Assembly: GCA_013339895.1 (NCBI GenBank)
Contig: JABACO010000006.1
Span: forward strand, 2,581,319 to 2,645,318
Length of the DNA: 64,000 nt
Direction: 5' to 3'
DNA from: Ephydatia muelleri
Taxonomy: Eukaryota > Porifera > Demospongiae > Spongillida > Spongillidae
Shown here: in pieces, positions 21,950 through 33,692 of the stretch
How the letters are laid out: every line of letters begins with the position of its first letter
Position numbering within the stretch: the first letter of the stretch is position 1
The notes under the pieces: model-generated
What the model saw: only the letters and a program-made list of their open reading frames with translations
Database searches by the model: none
Told to the model about the DNA's origin: nothing
Translations under genes and position numbers: made by a program

Positions 21950-22465
21950 TTCCAATTAGTCAGCCGCGGCAACACTGGCGTAGGACGTTCTTCTTCCAAG
22001 GACAGCAACAGCCGCGCGCGTTCAATGCTTTTCTCCAAGTCGTTTACATCTCCATTCGCTCTTAACTGCTTACTAACTGCCGTCGCAAAAGTTGATGCAA
22101 CAATAGCTGGCTCCGAACGTCCGCCGTGACGTCTGGCATTGCGTGCTGAAGAAGCTTCTTGAGGTCGTAGAGGAAAGATTCTCCCGGTATCAGTTTCTGC
22201 TGATGAAACTGTTCAAGCGTCAAAAATTCGGTTGGCAAAAGACTTTTAACCATTTTTGCTTTGACTTGGTCGTACTCTTTTTGCACATCCTCGTCTAGTG
22301 CAAGCCATATTGCCAAAGCTTCACCCTCCAGCAAGGTTGGCAATTCTAACGCTTTCTCTCTTCGCTCCACTTGTTCGCCGCGCTGCATATATCAAAACGC
22401 TTAAACCACTCAGCCGCATCTCCGGACGAGAAACTCTTTGGCACACTAAAGTGATTTGTCGCCAT
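21950..22465 (-). pseudogene. Gypsy C gag N-terminal part
   Basis: The ATG at 22463-22465 follows the primer binding site by about 20 bases. The protein opens MATNHFSVPKSF and continues through AIWLALDEDVQKEYDQVKAK and LEQFHQQKLIPGESFLYDL, typical Gypsy gag. One frameshift lies near 22390 and another near 22080. Its continuation is at 14486. Confidence 0.8.
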
Positions 22466-22480
22466 TTCCGCTAAACGAAC

Positions 22481-22496
22481 CGTTCTCTGCTACCAA
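22481..22496 (-). other. Primer binding site of Gypsy C (tRNA-iMet-like)
   Basis: On -, one base after the 5' LTR, TGGTAGCAGAGAACGG occurs. The first 11 bases equal the complement of the 3' end of animal initiator tRNA-Met including CCA. Confidence 0.75.
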
Positions 22497-22645
22497 TGTA
22501 AGACTCCGTAAACCAACTTGAAAAGTTACTCAGTTTCAAGTGAATACAATCAATCAGTACACACCATCACTATGACACACCACTAATAATGTTTCCAGCT
22601 GTTCGTAGATATCATACATAACGACACGATGACATGCATGTTACA
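22497..22645 (-). repeat. 5' LTR of Gypsy C
   Basis: 149 bp, a shorter partner of the LTR at 10598-10767, with small deletions. Followed on + by CATA (22646-22649), the target duplication. Confidence 0.9.
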
Positions 22646-22649
22646 CATA

Positions 22650-23240
22650 GAAGGAAATACCTTTAATTTTACACAGTACTATGTACCTGTAGTATTCGCT
22701 AGCTCTGTTCAATTAAAAAATATACGGTCAATCTCAAACGCGGCTTGGAAGTGAGGCAATGTAAGTTCCCCCATATGTAGGATGAGGTTGGCGGCATATG
22801 CATTGTAACGCCCTTCACACTTCCCGCAATATACGCCCGGCCTTCATGATCCACAACTCATAGTCCTACAGCTTACTTAAATATTCATCGCGGCATTCAT
22901 TGCGGCAGTCCGCGAATGTCAATCGTGTGTAAGCTATTTTAAACACTTACGACGATGCATGCATCAACTTTTGAATAATTAATGTTCAGACGCCAATTGG
23001 CGTCTTCCGCTTCTAATCGGATACCCTATACTCTACAATGCTTTCGTTAGGATAAATGTAGAAGCGTACAGCATACATTTGTGTGCATCATGCATGTAAG
23101 CACGTACGTGTAAATGCGTCGTGTAAAATTTTGACCAATGGAGTGTGCGTGATGCTGGGGGTGTGGTGTAATGTGGCAAGAGTTTCCCAGATGATAGAGT
23201 AGAGATAATTAAACAGCAATATCAGCACTGAATGGTGTAG
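22650..23240. other. Intergenic, nothing recognised
   Basis: No coding potential seen. It holds an 18-bp perfect palindrome (AGACGCCAATTGGCGTCT, 22988-23005). Confidence 0.4.
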
Positions 23241-23258
23241 TGATTAGTGATACGTCAA

Positions 23259-23261
<3 letters not shown>

Positions 23262-23338
<77 letters not shown>

Positions 23339-23450
23339 GGAGAGAGAGAGAAGGAGAGGAGAGAAGAAAGAGACAGAGAGATGAGAGAGGTAAAGAGAGT
23401 AGAGAGGGGGAGAGAGGGAGAAAAAGAGCTAGAGAGGAAATAAGAGAGAG
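23262..23450. repeat. (GA)n microsatellite and purine-rich tail
   Basis: About 65 bases of pure GA followed by 110 bases of imperfect GA/GGA. Confidence 0.97.
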
Positions 23451-23613
23451 AGGGAAGCGGATGGGGGGTGGGTGATTGTGGCTAAATCAGTGAGTACTAC
23501 ACAACTACTATATTAGTGTATTTGTACTCCAATCAGGTGATATCATGTGCTACAGTCACAACGTATAATGTAGGTCTTGAACTTAGATGCAGGTAATCAG
23601 GTAATCAGCCCAA

Positions 23614-23825
23614 TCTCGCCGTGGAAAGCGCGTGACCTACTAACTACGCCTTATAGCTCGCGCCCTATATAATACAGCTAGTAAGAATCGCCAACTATAT
23701 AGTGTGTTGACTTTAACATAAATAGGCAAGCAAGCATTACTCTCCGCTTCGCGATGTGGTGGCTGGCACTGGTGGGGACATCGCTTCTCCCTCTAGACTA
23801 CTACTATGTTCTTTGTAGTCCATAA
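23614..23825 (+). pseudogene. Duplicated promoter and truncated first exon of the monooxygenase gene
   Basis: The block at 23614-23799 repeats 23989-24144: a shared GCGCGTGACC box, a TATA-like word (CCCTATATAA here, CCCTATTTAAA there), GCAAGCATTAC, and an identical run of coding bases from the ATG (23754) through 14 codons ([14 protein letters not shown]). The frame then meets unrelated sequence and stops at 23823-23825, giving a 23-codon decoy. It encodes only the signal peptide. Confidence 0.8.
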
Positions 23826-24029
23826 GGTGACGACACATGTAATATAATGCCACGCTTATGGTATACGTAATGTTGTCTTCGAAATTAAACAGAAGACATG
23901 TAATAAGCCGAGTCTCGCGACATGCCTATCTTTCTGCACACGTCGTAGTATGACGCAACAGAAACAGCTGCTGCAGTTTTATTCATCTCCCCGTGGATAG
24001 CGCGTGACCGTACCACCCTCGGTTATCCC

Positions 24030-24098
24030 CCGTGCCCTATTTAAATCGTCGCTATAGACGAGCAAGCATTACATTATCAAGCAACTCTCCGCTTCGCG
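24030..24098 (+). promoter_or_regulatory. Putative core promoter of the monooxygenase gene
   Basis: A TATTTAAA word lies about 60 bases before the ATG at 24099, downstream of the GCGCGTGACC box; both are conserved in the duplicate block upstream. Transcription start is not determined. Confidence 0.4.
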
Positions 24099-27000
24099 AT
24101 GTGGTGGCTGGCACTGGTGGGGACATCGCTTCTCCCTCTCGTACTTGGCTCCTTCCCTTTCTCCTCCACTTTGGCTAGCAATCAGGCTACGGGTCAGCCT
24201 CTCTATCAACTGCAGTGGACCTTCGATGACGTCAGGAAGACAATCACCTTCAACGTGGTGGTGCACACCACGGGATGGGTGGGGTTCGGATTGTCCCCCA
24301 ACGGGGGCATGGTGGGCTCCGATGTGGTGATTGGATGGGTCTCCGGCGATGGCAAAACCTATTTCCATGTTAGTACCACACGCACACATCTCATCCGATC
24401 GCTATGTATAGACTGATGGAGATAATAGCCATTTGTGCAATTATGCATTCATTAACTTCCTTGTGAACATACAGGACCGCTACGCTTTTGCCATGGCAAC
24501 GCCCCCCATCGATCCGAGCCAAGACTGGATCCTGTTGTCCGGCAGCGAGAGTAACGGATACACCAACCTCACCTTCACGAGGAAGTGGATCACGTGTGAC
24601 AGCAATGACAGAGATATTAAGGTACATGTATAGAGAAAATTGCTTGCGTGTGCATAATGCACGAGATTGATTAGCTGCTATGTGGAAACAAGCATATAAA
24701 ATGAAAACGATTAGCATTGATCCCATCCAAACATCGTAGACTCAGTTAGCGAGCGTATTTGGATAGAACCGGCAAATAGCTACACACCTTAACTCTTTGA
24801 ACGCCACGTGCGTATATGCATGCATGCACACACAACCATTACTCCATTCATACATGATTTAGATATTGCGTGCAAAAATGTGTTGATCAGTCACAACTTT
24901 ATGATGCATGCAAATGCTTGCTGCACTTGTAGCCTTATAAGTCCCTGTACAAAGTAATTATGTTTCCTCTCACACTGGCTAAAGAACCCCATTATTCAGA
25001 TGACCTCACTTGACTTCACTAATGCATCACTACAATACTCCAAGAACTAGAATGCGTAGCCCAGATCAGTGTAGTATATCATACTTGTTCACTTCCCCCC
25101 CCCCCCCCCCCCCCCCTTTTGCCAGTTCGTATTATGGGTTATTGCAACAAAAGGTGCAGTGGGTTATAATGGACACACTAAATGTGCTTACACCAGGACA
25201 ACATATTTGTATGACTATGGGGTTACATGCATGTCAGTATTGTACTTCCATGCATCTACAATGGTATTCAAGGTGATTATGATCGACACAACACACATAG
25301 CACTGCATGAATGGTGAGGCAGATAGTTCTCGCGTGTATGTATATATGCACCTGGCGTTCAAAGAGTTAATGAAACTACCAACGCTCAGAAAGCTCAAAC
25401 AACAAACCCTTTAAAAGAGTTTCTCTTCATCCTTCCGATCTGGTTACAATTGGAAAAAATACACATCAGACGGATTACGTCAGTGCCGTCATTTATTGAG
25501 CCGCCATCGTAAGGCTTACATAGAACATTCCATTCTATAGATACCGTGTTTTGGCTTGATCGTCAATACTCAAGTAATAACTGGAAAAGGCATCACGGTC
25601 AATAGAAATTCAACACGTCTTTTACTACTACGTATGACGCCATGTATAATGACGCAACTGCATTTTGCACTAAATATTGCACTAATACAGTACAACTACA
25701 TCACTTCACCACCACAGGCATCCACATGCTACAACCATGTAAAAAATCTGACGGTGTGATGTTGTTGTAGTACTGTGAGCGACGCTTAACCGATTATACG
25801 CGGAATTGTCATAGTGATATGTTTATCATTTGTATGCATGCATGGTATCAGAGTGTACAGCATGGTGTGGACTGAATATTTGAGAGAGAGATAGAGAGAG
25901 AATTTAGCCTAATTTTTGCGATCTTGTGAGGCCGTATTGTTTTGCAGCAGTTGTGATCGACATGAACGCTTTTGAGCCAGAGATGATCATTAGTATTGTA
26001 TGTAGTTATGTACGTAGCTGGTATGTAGCTGTTCGCTGAGTGGACTTAATGCAGTGTGTGGGTGCATACATGGTTGTACGCTGAGTGATGTTGCATACAT
26101 GGTTGTACGCTGAGTAATGTGTTGATAGCCGTGTGTATGTGCGCTGAGTGTGCAGTGTCAGGTTGGAAGACCTTATCATACGCTGGATCCCTCCCCTACA
26201 TGAAGACTGTAAGATATAGCTATTTAACTTTGGCACAGACCCTGTTAGTAACAATCACACATTTACGGCCCTCTATACGCAATAACCACTGGCAATGTCG
26301 TGGAGTACATGCTATACGGCCAGGGCTGTGCGGAAGCAAATTTGCGTATTATTGGTTAACATCATGCATCATATTAATCACTATACTCCAAACGCTATAG
26401 CGTACTCGGGAAACACTGTAGTCCTACGTCAAAACAATGCTTCGTTCAAGAGCTGCATACGCCGAAATGAAGTTCAGACTAAGCTTATATACTGAAACTA
26501 AATTAGTTTAGCATCATTGTCACAATTGAAGCCAAATGTTAGCAGTAAAGGCGCTAGAACATACAAGTTACGAACTTACTACCGAATTTGTTTGGGATTC
26601 TGACTTTCTGAAGTAAAGTTTTCATTTTGAAATGCATACAGGCAGCTAATACATCCATGCGTAGGTCGCAACATGGCCGTAAGCACGTGCTATATTCTGT
26701 ATTAGTGCAATATATAGTGCAAAACGCATGGTAACGTGCTATCACCGTCCTGGAGTGAGTCCGTGCACTGGCTCGCACGATTAAGGCACAGCCTTACAGC
26801 CTGGACTATGCAATTACTAAAACAATACATAAAAGTTTAATTTTGTAAAAATAATTCGGTGTAGCATCAATTGAGCAAAACGTAAAGAACAAGGGATTAC
26901 GGAACAAATTGTAATTATGAACCTACAGACCTACATTTAGCAAATAAAACTTGCTAAATGTAGGTCTGTAATACTATTGCATAATTTAGGTAATTCCATG

Positions 27001-29332
27001 TTTTGTTCCTTTTACTGACCTCAACTGGTGCATACAAATTCAACATCTACTTATTTACATGTATAAGAAGTACTTTTAACGTTGCATTACCATTTCACAG
27101 CCTGATACGGCCAGGGTGGTCTTCAGTTGGGGGGCAGCTGACCCTGCAGACACTTCCCTTAGCGGCCAGTACCACGGATCCAACAGAGGCTCTGTTAGCC
27201 TCAACCTGCTCGGAGGCCTGGTCAACCCTCCTCCCCAGCCCAGCGACGCCAAGAACTTCACCATTGCTGTGAACGAAGTGAGTTGCAACATCGAAAAGAA
27301 GATGTAACCTGAACGTGAAATAGGGGGGGATTGACGTGAAAGACAACGCATACGTCCTTCCCCACCATCCACTCTCACAGCTGTGGTATTGAAAGTATAG
27401 TAGTACCCCATAAGTGGATACTGAATTTCAGTACTCCAATTAAAGTCTTGCACAATGAAAGTATCGGTTTTACTTTTGCAGGTCCGCCGTGACTTCGGGA
27501 CACCCTGCGGCGGGCCATTCGCAGGGCTGCCTGTACATGTATATTAGTCTCGTACCCAGACCTGTGTACGTAAGCGTTATACATTCGGCGATAATGCTTA
27601 CGTAAACAGGTCTGGGTACGAGACAACCTGCTATACGCAGAAAGGTTAACGGCCGGCATACACGGGGCGACTTCCTGCCAAATGAATACGGACAAATGTT
27701 CCGCAAACCATCAGTAAACTAAACAATTACGGAACTTTTACCCATATTCATTTGAGTTGCATGCGACAAGTCGCCCCGTGTATGCCGACCTTAATACATT
27801 GTATAAATCAACTGGACGTTGCTGATTTCAGGAGTTCACGCATGCATTCTTCTACATGTGAATCATTATATTGGCATCTTGGACGACCAGACAGCAGACG
27901 GCGAAAGGTGCGTGTGTGGGGGGGGGGGGGGGTGGAGGTAAGATTATGAATATAGTTTAGGCGGGTGTGGCACATAGGGCTAGCGCAGATTTAGCACAAA
28001 ACGCCTTCCGCCACAACTGCCACAGCGCCTGCACAGCGCGAAAATGCTAATGTGCATGGATAGCGCTTGAGCAAAATATTAATTTTACTACCATCGCGAT
28101 TTTGCCACCACTGTCTTTCAGGTGCGTCATGAAGCGTATAATTAGAATAATGTCCAAACGTATCGAAATAATGGCGTCATAAAGCTCATATTTCTGCACT
28201 GTCCAGTTCAACAACCAGCTTTGGCAGCTTGGCCGAAACATTGGTTATTTATGTATCATGCAGCTCTGTTCCTACACCAGATATGCACGGCAGCTCTCCC
28301 CCTCTCAGTAGAAACAGCTCTGGCCCAATACCATGCATGTATGCATGCAATTCAATCTAACTACAAATTTGGATAAGAGCAGGCTTGAATCAGAAGGAGC
28401 ATCCATTTATGATTCAGCATGCACTATTGCACCAGAGGCATCCATCCAAAGTAAATGCTTTCACTCTTGCAAACCATGTTCAGTTGAAGTGATGAGGGAG
28501 AGGAGCCATCCAGTGTATACTTAATGTATGAATCATGCAGGATTGCCATACCAAACAACATAGCATAACTTTGTCTTTATAAATCAGTACAGTCGTGTAT
28601 CCCGATCATTAGTTCAAAGGCTTATATGAATCATGATCATCATGCACGATACTTGTGGTATCGGATTGAGATAACGTACCATTTAAAAACAGTGCTATAG
28701 TCAGTATGCTATAGCATGTCATGGTTTGGGGCATGGGGCAATGAAGCTATTCTCACCCTCTCCAGAAAAGTAGCCACCCAGCTACATGCAAATGAGGTTT
28801 AGTCAACCATCTACAGTCGCCTCAGCCTCACCCTAATGAGACAGAATGCCAGTGCACTCGATGTGTCACACCAACTACGTCTTGCGAATTTAGTTGTAGT
28901 GTCTCTTATGTATAATGCATCACATGTTTGATAACTTGTTGTACAATAACTGAGATCATTTCCGCGAAAAGGGACGAAACGCATGTTTTTTTCAAGATTT
29001 GAATTTTTTTAATTCTAAAAGCCTGAAATGTCCTCTTAGACTACACATTGCTTCATACGCACTGAGAATCGGAGTATCTGTCATGGAGTTGTATGGCTCT
29101 GAATTTTTAATTAGCCATACATTTCAACGCAAGCGTTACACTTCTATTGCGCATACTGGAAATTTTTTAATGTATGCACTAGGTCACTTTTTGCGGTCGT
29201 ATATCAACATTGTGATTATGAAGATATACCTGGTGTTGGTGTGTGTGTGTATGTGTGCATGCATTTGTCTTGTGTGTGTGTGCATGCATGTGTGTGTGCA
29301 TGCATGTGTGTGTGTGTGTGTATGTGTGTGTG

Positions 29333-29370
<38 letters not shown>

Positions 29371-31635
29371 CCATCTCTTGACCACCCCACCTTCAGTGTC
29401 AGGTGTAGAGGTTAGCTCAACATACATTTCTATATTACTGATACTGCAGCGTGCAACTCACCTTATTGTCTTGGTGTTAGTTTGGTATGTACTGGAGTAA
29501 TTATGTACATTCAATCACAAGTTATTCAAAAATCATGACAAGTAGCATGTCGAAGTGTTGCACAATCTGTCATACATTTGTGTCTAATAATAGACTCCTT
29601 CAAAACACTAGGTGGTCATTCCAGCTGAGCCTACTACCTACTGGTGCACAGGATTTAAATTACCCAGTGAAATTATTACACAAAAGAGATACATTACACA
29701 GGTACGTTATACATGTAAGATGCCAAAGCTTTCTCACATTGGACTAGCTTTCAGCTATTTGCATGACACTGCCTTCACTATACTCGTCTTTCTTCTCTCC
29801 ACCTCCCCTCCTGCCTCCTCACAACCTCACCTCATCTTCTCTCATCCTCTTCTTCTCACTTTGCATGTACAGATATCTCCAAAGATCGATGGCATGTATG
29901 TCCACCACATGCAACTGTACCAGTGCCTCTCTCTGAATGAAACTACTGACCTCGGAATGGGATACGATTGCATTAAAGCTACTAAGACTATTAGAAGCTG
30001 CAGGCTAGGCAGACCAATCATCATTGCATGGGCTGTGGGAGGCAATGTAAGAGCATGCAAAACAAACAATGATGTATTTTGACACTCTTTTTCCCACATG
30101 GTAAAGGACTTCATTTATCCAAATGGCATTGCATTTCCCATTGGAGGTCGATCTGATGAACAGTATGTTGTGATCGAATTGCATTACAACAATCCCTCAA
30201 TGACCTCTGGTGGGTCGTCTGTTGTCCCTGATGTGTACCTTTGATGTATGCATGCAAAACACACAGGGGTTAGAGACAGCTCTGGATTCCTCATTACATA
30301 CACCAGCATAGCTCCTACGTACGAGGCTGGAGTCCTGACCCTCGGCTATTCTGTAACTTCTCTGATGATAATCCCTCCCAGAGATCCCAGCTTCGCTGTG
30401 TATGGGACATGCGATTCCACATGCACTACAACTGTAAGCTTATCAGTTAACATCTATAGTACAAATATGTAACGTTGATCCTTTGTACACACATGTGCGT
30501 ACATAATTTGACCTCCATGAAAGGCCATTCCTTCCACTGGTATCAATATATTTGCCAACATGCTGCATACTCATCTTGTCGGTATGTCTGTGAAGTAAAA
30601 GTTGCTTACCTTAGTTTTGATCGTTGCTGTTGAAAGGTCGAGCTGTTACATTTCGCCACTTACGAATGAACAGTTCTTGTGGTGGTCTGCAAGAATTACC
30701 ACCAGTGGATCAGAACTTGCAATATGATTTTGATTTCCAACAGACAAATGTCCTAACAAGCCCAGTGAATGTGCTGCCAGTGAGTTTGGTACTATTTGAA
30801 CATAGCAGGAGTTGAACATGTTCTATCCTATCAGGGTGACGTATTGCAAGTTGCTTGTACCTACAATACTACTGGTGTTAACAATGTCACTGTGGTATAG
30901 TGCTATATTTATGTTGGTAGAGAAATCCAATTATCAATTCATTCCATGTAGGGAGGCTTGTCCACTCATGATGAGATGTGCATGACATTTGCAGTGTACT
31001 ATCCTCGTGTAGAGCTTGGGGCGTGTCTCAGTGGCTATGATCATACAAATTACATCCCTTTTGCATCATCCAACTTTGCGTGAGCTATTTTGTGTATACA
31101 TTAGGATTGTATGGCATGTACGATTGCAAATGTACATGTGATGTATGGTATACATTTGTGTGTATGCTTAACTATATGGTCATACACACGGATGCACATT
31201 AATTGATTTTACCACAGGCAGGCAGATTACGTAGCTCTGACCACGCTGCTCCAAACCCAAACGGGATTATCTCTGTTCTCTGGCATAAAGTCCATTTTTG
31301 GGACACTTGCTTGGACCCAGCAACAGCTGAGCGATTTTCAAGCAGCCGGGCCAAATGGAAATTCCTACGGTTATTGTTACGCTAGAAATGGGGTACACTT
31401 TGCAGCCGTATTTTCATTTCATTTCACTTTAAAAGGTGCTATTTTTTTCCAGAGCTACCTGCAGCAAGTGAACCCTGCAATTGCGGTGAAATGTGTGTAT
31501 TCCGCCTCCAACACTTGTGAGGCTACCAGCGCTACCCCGGATGGTACGCTTACTGCAAGAGGTGCAAGGAACCTCCCAGCCATGGGAGGAATACTGCTGA
31601 CCATCTTCGCCATCATTGTGATCCATATATCGTGA
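24099..31635 (+). CDS. DOMON and copper type II ascorbate-dependent monooxygenase (DBH/MOXD1 family)
   Basis: Thirteen exons splice in frame: 24099-24368, 24475-24621, 27101-27277, 29612-29701, 29873-30046, 30107-30209, 30267-30433, 30524-30581, 30637-30779, 30835-30894, 30952-31079, 31218-31392, 31453-31635. The sum is 1875 nt, 624 residues, the usual family length. Residues 1-18 form a signal peptide; exons 1-3 a DOMON domain; exons 4-8 and 8-12 the two Cu domains. Copper ligands are all present: HHM (exon 5), LHYNNP (exon 6), LHTHL (exon 8), EMC (exon 11). A hydrophobic C-terminus ([16 protein letters not shown]) suggests a membrane or GPI anchor in the secretory path. The family hydroxylates small amines or related substrates with ascorbate; the substrate is unknown here. 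The donor after exon 12 (GTACAC) is weak. Confidence 0.93.
24622..27100. other. Intron 2 of the monooxygenase gene
   Basis: 2.5 kb, non-coding. Contains a C tract at 25087-25117 and a perfect inverted repeat at 26924-26970. No exon-like domain seen. Confidence 0.7.
26924..26970. repeat. Perfect 20-bp inverted repeat with 7-nt loop
   Basis: Arms TACAGACCTACATTTAGCAA (26924-26943) and its exact complement (26951-26970). It lies in an intron; it may be a tiny MITE or a hairpin in the pre-mRNA. Confidence 0.9.
27545..27624. mobile_element. Palindromic MITE (copy 2 of the TAGTCTCG family)
   Basis: Ends TAGTCTCGTACCCAGACC and complement, with an inner hairpin (ACGTAAGC / GCTTACGT). Inside intron 3 of the monooxygenase gene. 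Target duplication unclear. Confidence 0.75.
27646..27794. mobile_element. Small MITE with TTAA target duplication
   Basis: TTAA at 27646-27649 and 27791-27794 encloses inverted repeats sharing GGCATACACGGGGCGACTT. TTAA is the target of piggyBac and Kolobok transposons. It is in intron 3, 21 bases after the previous MITE. Confidence 0.82.
29240..29372. repeat. (TG)n microsatellite in intron 3
   Basis: TG repeat with GCATGCATG interruptions. It creates long spurious frames on both strands. Confidence 0.97.
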
Positions 31636-32519
31636 TAGCACCTTCCAAGAGAACGACACAGTCTAATGCATTTTCTTTGAAGGAAAATTGAAGCTTTAGT
31701 GAACTAGTTTTATTTCCTGTTTTGTGTAGCAGCATGCTAGTCTCAATGTACAGTGGACAGTATGATTATACATATGTAGTGTATATAATTTGACAACTAT
31801 CACTGTAAGATCGTAATATATTCTGAAGTTGTTTCAGACGTTCTGGCTATTGTCAAGAAGGTCTGTGTCACGTGTCCATGTTGCGAAGCTAGACTTAGAA
31901 CCCAGCAAAAAATTCGTACGGGTCAATCGTTGTTATGATCTGCGATTATCGTTTGAATAGTAAAAAATTTGTCAATGACGATTGTACCTGTTTCGTACGT
32001 TTCACACAAGCTTCGTACAAACGAAGAGGATATAACAAATCAAGACTGTGAGTGATCGTATAAAATCTGTAGCGGTTCAATTTCTGCGATCATAAGTAAT
32101 CCTTTATGATCGTCGTTCAAGTATTATTCGTCATATACGCACTTTCGTCTACTGTCACCAATCCTCGTTTCTCGTCATTTCCATATATGCAATCATTAAC
32201 GATAGCAGAAAGTGCGTGCATAATCTTAGGATTGCTAACAAGCTCGCGACATGCCATACAATCTTGTATGATCGTAAATGATCTTATACATTCTTACAGA
32301 TATAGATATCTGATAATCATTATACTATCTTACAACATCGTCGTGTTTAATATCCTGATCGTCCTCATATCTGTAGGTTCTCGTTCATGATATGTTTCAT
32401 ACGATATTCTCTTTTAATGACGTTTCGCATATCGTAATATCATTCATACACGCATATATATCGATTAACATTAATGATTGATACATAACACATACAAAAA
32501 CGATTTTAAAATAAAAAAG
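31636..32519. other. Region between monooxygenase and BEN-like exons
   Basis: No gene seen. From about 31895 to 32470 the sequence is dense in ATCGT/ACGAT words, unlike its surroundings. Confidence 0.4.
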
Positions 32520-32892
32520 CTACTCTGTCTTGTTCCGTTGCTTAGAGTAAATGTCCGAGCATTTTTGATTGGCCTGTCGCCTGACTTTAGGTGCTGTTTC
32601 ATTGAACAATTCAATACCAAACCGTTTTATTATTGCATCTGAAAAAAGAATATTATTAAATCAATATCTATTATGACATAGTACACCAAAAAGCATCCAA
32701 TTTACTATTACCATCAATTATCCGGACTTTCAGTGGGTCAAGAGGAGGGTTTGGTGTTCTGTCTCCTCTTTGTCTTACCGCCTTGTAACGTCCTTTAGAC
32801 ATTTCCTCACGGCTAAACAATACATCCATTGCTTGAAGACAGAATTTAACCCGATCTTTGGCCGGGATGGCCAATATGTCAACTTCTCCAAT
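32520..32892 (-). CDS. Terminal exons of a BEN-like domain protein (partial)
   Basis: Two exons on -: 32712-32892 and 32520-32638, joined by a GT-AG intron of 73 bases that keeps the frame. The first contains CLQAMDVLFSREEMSKG and a PPLDPLKVRIID helix start; the second continues AIIKRFG, a basic RRQANQKC and the stop at 32520-32522. An alpha-helical 'LF..EE...G......PLDP.K...I' layout resembles BEN domains, which bind DNA in chromatin and transposon proteins. The resemblance is by eye. Upstream exons should be above 32893, where I found none before the Gypsy element at 33693. Confidence 0.5.
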
Positions 32893-33692
32893 CTGAAATA
32901 TTGATATCAATATATTTAAAAACACACTTTTAAGTCCAGCTATTAGTTTTGGGGTGCATGTTGTTAGTGTTCACACATCTAAAAAATACACCGCCTTTAC
33001 GTTTTAAAATACAATTTATTATTACCCAAGTTCGGGTCTAGTATGAGTGGGTACCCCCTTATTCAGCACTTAAAAAATAAATTTGAATTCAATTAACGTT
33101 ACTACTTCAAAGACATGTTCATTAGTTTAGGATATCAATTAAATGAATGAATTAAAATTAAGGAATAAGGGGACTTTTCTATCTGAAATTAAGTGTAATT
33201 AAAGTTATGTTACTCTTTTCATTGGCGAAATAGTTATGGCTGTCTTACCCTGAAAATTAATTTTGCTTTAACACAGCTTTAAATCGGTTTAGTTGAATTT
33301 TTTCATGAGGGGTAACTAGAGCCATATTTTAGTCCTTCATTCATATGCTTTCCTTTTGGGGTTTTTTTGCATTTTACTCCATGTTTCATATGCATTCCTG
33401 CTATAAATATTCATTTATTTTACATAACACTTACTAGTGGTACTATACTTATAATAAAACAATACGTGTAAGAGCATATACAAAAATCTCTATCATAATT
33501 CATACTTTAAAACATTGACAAGCTATAGAAAAGAAAGGCTCACATTCAAATGTATTGCTAATTATAAAATCAGAAAAAAATAAAACACATGATGCTACAG
33601 TACACAAGTTACACTTGACAAAATATATAGTTGCGTTGAAATGAACACTTTTGGAAAATAATAAAACCACATCAAAATCAGTGCTTTGATGG
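32893..33692. other. AT-rich spacer, nothing recognised
   Basis: No open frame with a recognisable domain on either strand. Confidence 0.5.

Larger units (their letters stand above)
10598..22645 (-). mobile_element. Ty3/Gypsy LTR retrotransposon C (gag-PR-RT-RH-INT order), with nested insertions
   Basis: Two direct repeats, 10598-10767 and 22497-22645, start TGTAAGACTC and end TGTTACA on + (TG...CA on -). Four-base CATA flanks both sides (10594-10597 and 22646-22649), a target duplication. A primer binding site and polypurine tract lie at the correct ends. Between them, on -, are gag (22465 down to about 21950, resuming at about 14486), zinc knuckles, protease, RT, RNase H and integrase, ending near 10919. 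Insertions from about 14487 to 21945 split gag; without them the element would be about 4.6 kb. Multiple frameshifts and a stop at 12866-12868 show it is inactive. Confidence 0.9.

Noticed and set aside
23240..23443. Arg/Glu-rich 67-codon frame
   Set aside because: Pure GA-repeat translation.
29179..29500. Cys/Val- and His/Thr-rich frames on both strands
   Set aside because: They are translations of a TG/CA microsatellite in an intron.
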